From assembly GCF_037975245.1 (NCBI RefSeq), contig NC_092562.1:4394001-4458000 (forward strand): a stretch of DNA of 64,000 nucleotides, read 5' to 3'. The translations under genes were made by a program, and so were the position numbers. Positions 1 through 12,400 of this stretch are shown one piece after another. Position 1 is the stretch's first letter. The number at the start of each line of letters is the position of its first letter. A model generated the notes under the pieces. It saw only the letters and a program-made list of their open reading frames with translations, had not been told where the DNA came from and made no database searches. Origin of the DNA: Apostichopus japonicus. Lineage: Eukaryota > Echinodermata > Holothuroidea > Aspidochirotida > Stichopodidae.

Positions 1-230
1 GGTTGTTTTAAGAGGCAACCATCTTCTTGAATAAACATGACATTAGCTAGAAAAATTACTTGATTTGCAGAGCAAACATCACCAAAAATTTGTGATTTGA
101 TTTCTTCAATGATATTTAAGGTCACAAAAGTGCTATTGAAAACTGGATTTTTGTGTGCTACATTAGATAGTTCAGCCACTTCAATCGATGCACCATAGTT
201 GCTTCCTGGGTATTGTTTTCCAAAGTGTTT

Positions 231-800
231 AAAAGAATAGCCCAGGTCAAATTTTCGTTTTGATATGTTACAGAGGAACATAATCTAAACTTTCTGGTGA
301 AATTTGCATTCAATTCCTTCCTATGTACCTTTTTTGAGATATTGACAGTTGAAGTTATCTGATATTCTACCAAAAGTGAACTTGAAGCAAACAGGTGTGA
401 TGTCATACTGCAGTTGCACACTGACAAATAATGTTTTGTTTTTCTTTATTTTACAGTCTATTGATTTTACCTTGGCTAGGGTTACTAATTTGTCTAAAGC
501 GGATGTGAAGTTTATAAAATACCAATACCTATGGTACATTCACATAATTGATGCATCCAATTGTGGATTTTAAAATTAGACGTAAATTTTAAAGGAAAAC
601 AAAACATTATTTATCAGTGTGCAACAATGACATCACACCTGTTTGGTCCAAGTTCACTTTTGGTACGAAAGGTGACAACTACAACTGTCAATATCTCAAA
701 AAGGATACATAGAAATTTAATGCAATTTTCACCAGAATGATTAAATTATATTCCTCTTCAAAATATCAAAATGACATTTTTACCTGAACTATTCTTTTAA
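231..800. repeat. Inverted-repeat element, about 200-bp imperfect arms, in PLAA intron 2
   Basis: The segment 231-440, reverse-complemented, aligns over nearly its whole length with 600-800. Shared strings include GACATCACACCTGTTTG, AAGTTCACTTTTGGTA, CAACTGTCAATATCTCAAAAA and, at the outer ends, CTATTCTTTT. The arms have diverged by substitutions and small indels. The spacer of about 160 bp (441-599) is unique. It looks like an old palindromic or MITE-type DNA transposon; I found no clear target-site duplication. Confidence 0.6.
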
Positions 801-856
801 GTGCTGTCAAAAGTACTCACTACTACAAATATTCTTGCAGAGAAAACTGTACATAC

Positions 857-1050
857 CTGTTCCAGAGTGACCAGTGAGTGTATACACTGGCATAGGGCTT
901 TCCAATGTATATGCGTTAATTTTGGCATCGTTTCCCCCAGTTACAATCAACCCTTGTGGATATTTCTCATTTGGTGGCAAAGTCGCGACTGATGATATGA
1001 AGCTTTTGTGTCCACTCATACAATGGCAATCAGAAAAGCTCTTTCCATCT
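857..1050 (-). CDS. PLAA: PLAA coding exon 2
   Basis: Acceptor CAG at 1053-1051, donor GTATGT at 856-851, length 194 nt (1 + 64 codons + 1). Encodes the second WD40 unit, with GGND and the LESPMPVYTLTGH stretch typical of PLAA. The next exon is outside the window. Confidence 0.88.
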
Positions 1051-2566
1051 CTGAAGTAAGAAGATATGTTATGCCATGTTTATCTAGTCTAGATATCTTT
1101 AATCTTTGGGTCATACTAATTAGCGTCAACAGGCCGATTTCACGACAACTCAAGACAACAAGTTTAAATTACCATCAAATACAATGGATGTAATCAGAGT
1201 ATATCTGGAAACACGTTTAAAACTGACTGGAACCAGCGTGCATACATATTTTTCACGGGGAAAAATGTTTTTGTCGTAAAAATCATCAAGTTTCTCTGTC
1301 CGTAGCATTGGACGACGTGATGCTAGTGCGCTTGCGCAATGACATTGGACCGCACCATTACACTACAGATAAGTGCAATTTTTAAGTCGAGAATGGTGCT
1401 CAAACAATCGTGTCAATGTCTTTACAAGACGTCTAAGTAAAATAAGCAAAGACTTATACAGAATAAAATACACGGAGAGAATAATAAAACCAGACAAAAT
1501 AATAGTTAGCAAGACTTTGTAAAAATTAATAAAAACATATGTAAATAACAAGATCAATGATTTGATGTGGAGTTCATTCATCATAATACTTTGGTGCTTT
1601 CTTACTACGTCAACCCGCCTTACCAGAGCCGTATATTCTAAATATAGGGCTCTGCACCTTACCAACACTGTACACAAAGGTAGTTCACAAACCCTAACAC
1701 AAACCAACCCATATCATAATGGTGCGGTCCAAACTCTTTGCGCAGGCGCAATAGCATCACGTCTTCCGATAGTTTCAGTCAATTTTAAACGTGTTTCCAG
1801 ATACACTTTGATTACAATCATTGTATTTGATGGTATTTTATACTTGTTGTCTTGAGTTGTCTTGAGTTGTCGTGAAATCGGCCTGTTGACGCTAATTAGT
1901 ATGACCGTAATCTTGCACATGTATGGCTATATTTTATTATGATGGTATACCTTAACTTTGTTATGTTGTTTTTTATATGGATAACAGTGTTATGAGAATA
2001 CATGATTTATCCTTGTAAAGGCTTTTAGTCCAAATCATTTGCTGGAAGGAAAACTTTCCTTAACAAAATGCCTTAACTAGCCTACTGTTTAGGCCTATAT
2101 CATATATGCATACATTTAACTATATTACTCTGGTAAATAGGTGAAATTATTCAAGAACGTGCCTCATAATAAATATGTGATGTTTCTTTCTTATACTGTA
2201 TTATTATAAGCAGTTTTCAATAAGCTGTGTGTTTTGTTGTGTTGTGTTGGAAGTGGATCCAAGTTATGGGAGCTTATAGTTATAAACTTATAGGCCTGTG
2301 CCATTTAGGCTATAGCCTAGGCTAACATTACTAGTATTAGTAACATGAAATTTACAGGACAAACAGAAACTATTCCTTAGCGAATAATGTAATCCCAAAC
2401 GTGTCACTAGGTTTAACAGTTACCCAGAAGGTACCCAGACCCGGGCGGTTTGGTCCCGAGATGCTGTTACAACAGAGTTTGGACTGGTGGGTACGATGAC
2501 TTGACACACAGCACGGACGTCCGATTCATGTCCTGATAGAACACATGATAATTTGAAATTTGACAT
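857..2566 (-). CDS. PLAA: PLAA (phospholipase A2-activating protein), 5' two coding exons, partial
   Basis: WD40-repeat ubiquitin-binding protein; in known animals it acts with p97/VCP in ubiquitin-dependent trafficking and degradation. Coding exons on the minus strand: 2566-2424 (47 codons plus 2 nt) and 1050-857 (194 nt); the rest lies beyond the left edge. Exon 1 starts with Met then SNFKLSCVLSGHESDVRAV, and ends in a WD-type stretch (TASRDQTARVW). Exon 2 reads KSFSDCHCMSGHKSF, then LIVTGGNDAKI and SPMPVYTLTGHSGT. These track vertebrate PLAA repeats 1-2 closely (remembered family sequence). The intron has donor gtaact and acceptor cttcag, and the split Gly codon (gg|a) keeps the frame. Exon 2 ends before donor gtatgt in phase 1. 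Both introns contain inverted-repeat elements. Identification is strong; completeness cannot be judged. Confidence 0.9.
1109..1906. mobile_element. 798-bp terminal-inverted-repeat element (MITE-like) in PLAA intron 1
   Basis: The left end GGTCATACTAATTAGCG (1109-) is the exact reverse complement of the right end (CGCTAATTAGTATGACC, -1906). The inverted similarity continues through ACAGGCCGATTTCACGACAA and on to TAATGGTGCGGTCCAA near 1365 and 1718, with an extra insertion in the left arm. The heptamer TAATCTT flanks both sides (1100-1106 and 1908-1914), within 1-2 bp of the ends, and could be the target-site duplication. No transposase-like ORF is present, so it is non-autonomous. The centre carries a short CAGAGCC hairpin seen elsewhere in the window. 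Confidence 0.7.
2424..2566 (-). CDS. PLAA: PLAA coding exon 1
   Basis: Start codon at 2566-2564. Encodes 47 residues plus two bases of a Gly codon, ending at donor GTAACT (2423-2418). Contains the first WD40 unit: GHE near residue 12 and SRDQTARVW near residues 36-44. This Met is chosen because it lies five residues before the conserved LSC..LSGHE start of the family. Confidence 0.88.
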
Positions 2567-5500
2567 ACTGTCCACACAAAGTAGTTAACTTGTAATCACT
2601 GGTTTTAGAAATAAAAAATATGGTTGGCTCTTGTCAAGTGAATCGAAGTTTTCCAAGAAATAGGGTTGCTAAAAATTCTATTAGTCGTTGTATTGTAACT
2701 GTGTAAAACATAAGAGTCGTCAGCACAGGTTATGCCTAGGTTCAGTTCTCATTGTGCAGACGTGATGAGAGTAAAATGCGTATTAAAAGCGATTCCAATC
2801 GCCAGTTGGCCAGAAATTGATGGATTCGTTGCTAGGTCGAATAATAATCTAGCAGATATTAGACGATAATCAAATGGAAACAGCAATAGGCATTGAACGC
2901 CGTTAATAGCTTTAGAGAACAAAGGAAGGTCTAATTGTTTGAAATTGTATTACATATAGAAATTAGGAATGACATTATTATAATTGTATTTGAAGTCAGT
3001 CTTAATTTTTTTCTACTTTATTCCAATTGTATGTCAAAGGCTCTGTTAATAACTTCGCACAACACCAAAGTTACAATACAAAGACTAATATAATGTCGTC
3101 CAGTTACAGAGTTGTTGACAATTAACAATTCATAATCATGGACGTTACATATGAATGTAAGAGACTGACTTCGGTCAGCTTGCGGCTTTGATAAGCCAAT
3201 GAGGTTTCTTCGCGACTTCCTGCTTGCAGGAGGATCTAATATACATACATACATACACTACAATACAACTTTATGGAGCCCTTCAAACTGTTCAGCTGAC
3301 CATAGGTAAAGCTGTGGTGGGGAGTACCGAGAGGTGATAAAAGTGTCTACTCGGGGCAAAATATTTCTTTCTAAGAAGCTAGTAGTAGTGTTAAATCACA
3401 GTACACACCAAGGAAAGCAATTTAAACGAATATGGGGGGGGGGGGGGGTGTTCGCACGTATAGAGGGATGAGGGAAGGTACCCCACAGATACTCCATCGG
3501 TATAAATGTGCATGGAATTAACCTTTTCTTAAATGCTGATATAACAACATCTCTTTTCGATTGCTTGTTAATAACTACGCACGTGAAAATGGGACGGTCG
3601 TATATCATGGAGCTCCATAACAACTCCCTAGTCGTAGTATGAACATTCTTAGAGATAATTGTACATAGGTTGACAATTTTATTTGCAATTGCGCCATCTT
3701 CCTGTTCGGTCGTATCAGAGCCGTATGTAGAGCTGAATATATGGCTCTGACTGTCCCCAGTAGCCATCGAAAGGTGCACATTATTGTAAATTACAATAAC
3801 AACAACAAACAACCCAAACAAATCAAAACAAACAAACACTCATAAAAAAGTAGAAACTTTGGGTTGCTCTCATCAAATAATTCCCCGCCACAAATGTGTA
3901 TAGAATTAAAAAAAGTAATAAACTAATGTGGGATAAATGTAATAATTTTCTGATCCCCAATCCCGCAATACTTTGAAACAAATCGTTTCACAACCAACAT
4001 TGTTCCACACCGAGTCGCTTACGAGTCCCCAAAATGAGAACGCTGATGCATGGGTCACCGGTTAAGGGTTAGTGTTAAGTAAGGGCTCATGTATATAAGT
4101 CATTCTCTCTTACAAAAGTGGAGAGATGAAAAGAAAGAACTTGACACCAACATCATCCCCATACGCTCTTAGGCTTTTCCGCACCGTCAGAGTTTTTCAC
4201 GTAGTGATAGACGGGTAGACACTTGGTCGTTGTGGGCACTGTGATATACGTCCTTTGAATGCCTGTATACACATTAACAAGCCTGTATACACGTGGAGGG
4301 GGGGGGGGGCTTAATCGGTAACAAACGTATGCTCAAAGGTGGTGAAGCCACTAACAGCCCACCCCTTCCCCTCCCAACCCTGTCCACAACACCGTACATC
4401 AGATTGGGGGTAACATTGGTTGGAATAGATTCATATTTCATCAAAAGGTGTAATTCAGTTTATCCCGACACGAAACAAAAGAGACACAATGACAATGAAC
4501 AGCTTGGTCAATCATGTGAATTTATGAGTCCAGTTATATAATAACTATAATGTTCTAATATGTTAAAAACACATTCATGGCCTAAGACAACAATATGCTC
4601 AAACATGATGACGTCACTCTTTCTCCTCCACCCACCCACCCCCCTCCCTCCCTACAATATCTTTCTTCATAACAATTATCCAGTTATTTATTTATTTTCA
4701 CGATTTTGTCCACATTTTCGAGTGTTCTTGAAACTATCGTCTTCACTCTTTGATTGCAATTCCACATCTTTATATGTAAAACGATTTATTAACGGAAAAA
4801 TAGAATAGACCTAAGAAGTGCTTAAGTACAACAACAGCAGCAACATCTTTAGGACAGCACTGCCAAAGATGTGACGAAGGCGGGGGGGGGGGGGTTGGTG
4901 GAGCAAGTCTGATCGGCAATTCTTCCCGCTGCAGTGATAGAGAGACATACTACTTCTCCTTCCAAAGTAGCTACATCACGGCTAAGGTATAACCCAGCCA
5001 GAACTGAGCCCCGAATAATCAGCGGGAAAAAGGTCTTTATTGGCTAAGCCATGTATTGGCACCCATTAAACCAACGAAGAAGACATTTCTTTAGGCACCA
5101 ACTGGGACCGACTGTATCATTCATGTTGCCATATCGATAGTAAAGCCCTGCAACTGCACTCTCTTAATGCATGTCTTATCGTTAACGAGAAATATTGGAT
5201 ATTTCAAGTTCACGTTTTGATCACTTTTGGAAGAGAGTAAGATAAGTGGCGAAGCATGTCAGATAATTATGGGGTATATAATTGTATTGACACTGAAATA
5301 AACACTATTGGGGATTGGGTTGAGAGGGCCTATCCGGGAGAGGCTGGAGAGGGGCATCTTGGCGAGATGGGAGGAAAATGAGTTGGTCCGAAATTTTGGT
5401 CAGTCATGAATCATTTGATAAGTAATAACAAGAGAAAGTGAGGAGGGATGGTTAGTGTTTGAGTTTGATGCAAAGCGCGCACGATCAATTTTTTCCGACG

Positions 5501-5751
5501 TTATAATTTCAATCAATGCAAAGAATACTTGCGAAGCAGTAGCTAGAGTTAATATTGACTTAACGTGGAGAAGGCCTGGTACAGAGCAACAGGTTTCCTT
5601 TGTTTCTTGGTAATATCGACGCCTGGGAATTCTTAAATGAAAATTTGATCGATACATAAACCATAAAATGCCATAACCCCATATTGCATTAAACTGTACC
5701 GGCGTGTACAAAATATACGAACGGGTAACTTTAAAATAAATCATATTAAAT
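2567..5751. other. Intergenic stretch between the PLAA start and the TRAP 3' end
   Basis: About 3.2 kb lying 5' of PLAA. I see no exon with family similarity. It holds G runs near 3434, 4293 and 4882, a TAC/ATAC tail near 3239-3256 attached to a dispersed module, and TAGGCC/TAGGCT-type motifs upstream of the PLAA start. The PLAA promoter must lie here if the annotated Met is in the first exon; no TATA box is obvious. Confidence 0.5.
3150..3257 (+). repeat. Dispersed module ending in an ATAC microsatellite tail, copy 1
   Basis: About 95 bp (GAGACTGACTTCGGTCAGCTT... then TTCCTGCTTGCAGGAGGATC) followed directly by a short (ATAC)n tail. A related copy with the same order and tail lies at 41497-41680. 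Two copies sharing the body and ending in the same simple repeat suggests a retroposed element with a microsatellite 3' tail. The family is not recognised. Confidence 0.5.
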
Positions 5752-5757
5752 TTTATT
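5752..5757 (-). terminator. Candidate poly(A) signal of the ACP5-like gene
   Basis: AATAAA on the minus strand, about 100 bp downstream of the TAA stop. Single-motif evidence only. Confidence 0.4.
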
Positions 5758-5858
5758 CCATTCTATATAGCTGTATAAAATATCTATATTTACTCCTGAG
5801 TAAACTCGGGAATCATTGAATAATAAAGACGCGTTTTTCCCCATCTTCTTCTGATTCT

Positions 5859-6107
5859 TTAGTAACCGTATCTTGGTCCAAGTGTTGTCTCGTAAAGGTC
5901 ACACTTAACCACCGAATCAGTGAACGTCACAGTCATATTCTGCGCAGTCGCAGATACATATGCAAATCCACCTTGACCCCATTTAGCGCCATAATGGAAT
6001 CGTTGCCAATCTGCTGGGATCGTAGAACTGAAGTCAGTGGACGGGTCTATGTTATGACCAGCCCCGGAAACGAAATACTCAACAGTGGAATCGTCCTCAT
6101 GTATGTG
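5859..6107 (-). CDS. ACP5: ACP5-like coding exon 6 and stop
   Basis: 249 nt from acceptor ttgtag to TAA at 5861-5859. Encodes [35 protein letters not shown] and an 80-residue C-terminal domain ending GPRYGY. Confidence 0.92.
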   Translation of the reverse strand, partial: HIHEDDSTVEYFVSGAGHNIDPSTDFSSTIPADWQRFHYGAKWGQGGFAYVSATAQNMTVTFTDSVVKCDLYETTLGPRYGY

Positions 6108-9052
6108 CTACAATAAAAAATAAACATTTTTAAAAAAGGAGCAGAAATCAAGGATGTTTCCACGTTGTAATATTGAAGGTGTACCTTGCTCTGCTACCAT
6201 CTTTGCTATTATACTGTCATTTATACTCGATCATTGAATTGAAATACCGACAACATCTAGTCTGTTTGACAAATGCTCTCTTAGTACAAGCTTTCGGTAC
6301 ACACATATTATAGCGTCATCTACCTATTTCCCAAGGGCGGCGGAACCGGGGGGGGCACAGGGGGCACGTGCCCCCCCCCCCCCACTTTTCCTCAGGTTAA
6401 AAATGTGCCCTTTTTCTACATAAAAATTGAGGTGTCTCAAGTTAGCAGGAGGCCAGGGAACCAGAATCAACACTCGGGAAGGGCCGTTTCAGGCCATCTG
6501 AGGGGTTTGTAAAACCAAAAATTTTCTTGTACACTCCGCGCCAACTCATGGTGGCGCTCCGCTCAGATAGTCGTGCATACAACTTTGCAAATCCTGGCTA
6601 CGCCCCTGACTTTTAATGAATTTCTGTGGGTCAAACTCAAAGCAATTTCGAATGGAAAAAAAATTGTTAAGATATTGACCAGAAATAAACTCTAATTTGG
6701 AAGATTCCTAGATTAGCAACTAGTATGATTTCACCTCATTTTGTCTCAAAAGAAAACTTGTTCCTTGTGTCCCAATTTGCACATTGGATATTGCAGTGCT
6801 AGTATGCATATTTTCCTTGAAGGGGGGGGGGGGGGGACGTTGATGGAGTGATGTGTATACGCAAATAAGATAATACAATAAGAGTTATAAAAGGTACTAA
6901 ATATAAGGCTGTATCAGTCCAATCGAATTTCTGAAAAGTGCCCTTTGATGTCGGTGCCCCCCCCCCCCCAGATTAAAAGTGCTTCCGCCGCCCTTGCTAT
7001 TTCCTAATAAGCAGAGTGGCGCAGCGGAATCGTGCTGGGCCCATGCATAAATCCAGAGGTCCGAGGATCGAAGCCTGTTATATCTGCTTTAGTTTTGCTT
7101 TAGTATCCGCTCTGTTATATCTGCTTTAGTTTTGTTGTTGTAAACATCGTTGATATTTCTTACGGCGATATGACATTGGAGTCGCTTTATCTAGAGGTCA
7201 AAGGATTGAAACCTAGCTTTCCCTATGTTCTATCCTATGTTCTATGTAATTTGATCACATCATGTGTCATCGAGCATTGAATTAATACCGACCGCTTTCT
7301 TGAAAGAAAAACACACACTTGCACCTAGTCCAAAGCTGCTCATCACAAGCATGTAGGCTAAGTTCTATACATATTTCCCAAGAAGCAGCGTGGTGCAGCG
7401 GAAGCGTGCTGGGCCCATAACCCAGAAGTCCGGGGATCGAAACCTCGCTCTGCTATAGCTTTTTTTTTTTGGCTCTGTTATCATCGCTGATTTTTCTGAT
7501 GACGATATGATATTGCTATCCATAAACTAGAAGTCTGAACCTTGCTCTGCTTTGTTCTTTACTACGTCAGGCACTGACTTACTTTAATAAATTCTATGTT
7601 ATTTATGACACTTTTGTTCAGAGTAAGTAAATAAGTGGACATTTGAGATTATCTGTCTCTTATAAGTTTAGTATACGTTTGAATGTCTATGTCTCTTTGG
7701 ACTGTTGTCGGTCAATCCCTGATGTTGGTTCTGTATCTAACGAACATTAATTGGGTACATCATCCTCTCTGTTGACATGACTGACCATTGACTGACCCAT
7801 GACTGACCATTGACTGACCATTGACTGACCATTGACTGACCATTGACTGACCATTGACTGACCATTGACTGACCATTGACTGACAATTGAATGACAATTG
7901 AATGACCATTGACTGACCATTGACTGACCATTGACTGACCATTGACTGACCATTGACTGACAATTGCAAAACCCATTTCAGACAACATAAGAAGGAAAGT
8001 CAAACTCAAATATAGCAAAATCAGGGCAAGGACAAAACAAGAATCATCACATCAAACGAAAGAAAAAACGTCAAGGAAAATATACCTGTGAATTGTCAAT
8101 ACGTACCTGTAAGCAATGATCGTGACCTCCAAAATAAGCGGTAACGTTGTATGTCTCCAGTATTGGCTTGATCATCTTGACCAAGCAGTCAGTCGGCCCA
8201 TGATGCGCCACAGACCACACTGGATAATGCCCCGCCACAATCACGTAAGTTTCCCTGCATCAAGGAAAGGTTTTAGCTTCAAAGTTAATCACATGATTAT
8301 TATTATACAGGAAAGTAGAGCGTCTGAAGATGACGAATTATGATGACGGCACCCACTCAGATCACCATCTAAAATCACCCATTCATATAATAATAATAAT
8401 AATAACTGTTTTTTGTATAGCGCAGTTGTCCAGAGCACAAGGCAATGTTCAAATGCGCTCCCAATATACAAACAAACAATATGTGTATATTGTACGCTGA
8501 AAATGAATGGTCCACTCATGTTCAAACTTCGACGACGACCAGTTTGGTTTCACCCGCGAAATCATTTTCCTTCGCTGGAAAGTTTAATTGACTAATAATG
8601 AACAAGTTTAAAAGTTTAGGAATACATTCAAAGGATCAGAGGATCAAATAATCAGATCGTGATAACATTAATACTGCAGTTGAACTGTATACATTGCGAT
8701 TGTTTGTAACGTTGCCCAACGCATATGTCATATTTTATACATATTCATGATTAGGATATACCCCTCACATCCCTGGCTAGGCAAAATGCATCTGCAAATA
8801 TACTCCATGTATACCTTGCTAGAGAAAGTTCGTTTTCCAACCATCTAAGTTCACTGGATGAAGCATTCTTGTCTGTGGGTCCAATTGGAGGCGAACCAGG
8901 TACACTGTGGTTGACGTTACCGCAAATTATCATCGTATCCACCATAATTAGTCTTAAAGCTGCACCATCAGTGTTTGGAATAGGGAACCGCTTTGAGTAG
9001 TAGAGTGCTGGGTAATTCCTATATGGTATAAAACATAATAAAAACATGTATA

Positions 9053-9102
<50 letters not shown>

Positions 9103-9416
9103 TAATGAGTTGGAAAATCAAGAACAGTGAAAAAACTTCCAGCCTCCACCGGGATTCGAACCACGGGCCTTCCGCTCTATACGCGGACACCCTATAGCCA
9201 CTATGGCTATGGACGCTGATTGTCCAGAGGATCGAAACCGGTAAGGAACGTCGTAATTCCACTGTTGGCGTTTGTCACCTGTATCGAACAATACTAGTTC
9301 TGTATTTGGTGACATATTTTGCCTTACTCTAGAGATCAAACATGATGCTAACCAACTCGAAATCATTTATGATTCCTAAAGCCGGATCTCGAAAGAAACA
9401 CTTTGAACAGTCTGTT

Positions 9417-9456
<40 letters not shown>

Positions 9457-12400
9457 ACAAAAATACAGTAGAAAATTTGCACCCCAAAGTGTCAAAAATG
9501 TATATCAATGTGTGCAAATCTTTGAATATAACGTTGCCTATTCATGGCATGAGAACCACACTTTTATAAATTGTCTGGAAGTCGGATTAAATAAAGTGAC
9601 AATGAAATCCAAAATGTCACCATCTCTCTGAGTATTGACTGTATTCAATCTGTGCGGAGACGTTGCCATCCCAGTCATGGTTACCAGCCGTGATATACCA
9701 AGGAACATCGCGGAGGGATTCGGCGTTGTATACCCTCTCAAAAGTGTCCTATAGATAAGTAAAATATATTTGATGCACGAATGGAGGTGAACGATAGGTC
9801 AAAGAAACGGAAGTATTGAGATGAGAGAGTTAAATAATGAGCGATTGAATGAAAGAACAAGTGACTGTTAAAACATACAAACACACAGATACACAAAACA
9901 AACACGCCAACGAATGCAATGAAGATCTTACAGACAATATCGCAGTGCATCACTTCTGTGAATAAATAATTGAACGAACAAACGAACGAACGAACGAACG
10001 AACGAACGAAAGAACGAACGGACAGACGGACGGACGGACGGACGAACGAACGAACGAACGAACGAACGAACGAAAGAACGAAAGAACGCACGAACGAACC
10101 AATGAATGAATGAATGAATGGACGAAGGAATTAACGAATGAAAGAACGGACGAACGAACGAACGAACGTACGAACGAACGAACGAATGAATGAATGAATA
10201 AAGGAATGAATGAATGAATGGACTAAGGAATGAATGAATTAATGAACAGACGAACGAACGAATGAGCGAACGTACGAACGAATGAATGAATGGATAAAGG
10301 AATGAATGAATGAATGAATGAATGGATAAAGGAATGAATGAATGAATGAATGAATGAATGAATGGATAAAGGAATGAATGAATGAATGGAAGAATGAATC
10401 AATTCAAAATTGAGTCCATGAACTAAAGAAACGATCGATCAATCAAATATATGTATGAATAAATGAACGAATAAATCAATCAGACAATCATATAATCTTT
10501 TAACACATAGATCGATTCGTGAACGGTATAATTTCATACAGTTTGAATTGGTATTTACGCCTTTGCCATGGAATGGGGAATTTGTGTAGATGAGAGGGAG
10601 GGGGTACATGGGGTGTGAACTAGCGCTTTGGGGGTAGGGGGTTACATGGGGTGTGAACTAAAGCTACAAGAAAGCAAAGCTATACCTGAAATCTTGAATC
10701 GTTAACATGACTAACACCGTTGTAGTAAAAGTTATCACCCAGTTCAGCTATGAAGTCTAAACGGAATTTAGCGGTTAATGAGGTAAGCGCTCGAGCAGTT
10801 TGGAGCTGTTCTGAGGTCGTATACGGAGGGTGCTGATCTCCACCGATGTCACCAATCATGACGAAATGGAGACCATCCTCAACTTTAAAAGGAAAGAAAT
10901 GAAGTGTGCAAGTTACTCTGCGAGCTTAGAACTGGTCTGGCATGGGAAAGGGTGTCAATAGACTACAGTGACAAACAGAGATGAATAAAACAGAGGTATG
11001 AATGACGCCAAGAGATTCTCAGCTAGAGACCCATAGACGTGTATTTGGCATGTCTTATATAGAGCAAGTTCTTGGGACGAGGGTTGGTGGCTGGTAGGAG
11101 GGTTGGTAGGAGAAAGGGTGGAGGGGGGGGGGCTGGGCTGGAGAATCAAAGCGGTCTCCTATTTATTGTATAGGGCAATCTCGCCTTTCTGTTATAGCGA
11201 TGACATACAAAAGTCGATTAGTTTACACTTGACACGGGAGTTGTATAGAACGCCATTAATGTAACAAATGGTAAATGACAATTTATTTCACTGTCCATTG
11301 GTATCTGAGCGGTGTGAGAAAGGTCACGGTTATATAGAGTTGTTTAATACAGCCGACTGTTTTATCAAGTAACTGTATTCGTTTTTTTTGTACTTTAGAG
11401 AGAATATTTGTTGTAATGTAAATCGCATATGGTAAATTCAATCACAAAAATGAATTGTATTTTTTAACTTTTGACCTGGAAGCCGTAAAAGGATGTCACT
11501 AATATACATGATTGAAATTTTAATTCGCTATAAGCTTCGACAAAAGTTTATCGCTTTGGCATCTGATATGTTGTCCTTATAACTAAATTCATATGGACTG
11601 TAATTCCCGAGAAAATATTGTGATATGTGGTTCATTTGAAGTTATAAGAAACTTGTTTCTGTTAATTTATTAGAGTTAATGAAACAATGCATGGTTTAAC
11701 ATAATTAATCATTTATAGTATTATTAAGCCTGCACTGCAGAGGAGGAGTCTTGGTCTTCAATTTAGTCTTAAATGGGCATTCAAGAGATTTCATAATATT
11801 TTAAAGCCGTATACGATGAAAAACTTTATTAAAAACATTATTAGCACTCATGCAATTTCGCTTTTCTTTTCAACTATGAATTATATTAATTAGACCAAAC
11901 ATCTGGCTAATGTCACCCTTTTAGAGGGCAACATTTTGAGATCGGGTCATCAGTTATAGACCTATGATGTAACATCACCCGTAGTAAACAAGTATATCAG
12001 GTTCTTTGTAACCGGAAAATATCTCTTTAGGTCATCTAATACGGAAGCAACATAAGACACAATAATCTAGGAACACGTATAAGATTATTATGACTTGGCA
12101 AGGACAAATTGTCTTGTATTTCGTAACCTGGGTATTTTGTAATTCTATTTTTAAAACTAGTTTAACAACTTGTGAAACAACAGATGAACATTAATAATTA
12201 GGCCAAGACTGGGGAGATGATGACATCACCGATTAGAGAACATTTAAAGGAGCATTGCAAGCATGAATACTTATTACATGATCATTATAAGTTGACCGTT
12301 TCAACTTGGTATAAATGTACATTATTCCGCAATTAGTAGGAACAACAGAGTGAATAACCTGATCTTAGCAAATTAGTTGAAAAGGTCTTTGATTTTTCTC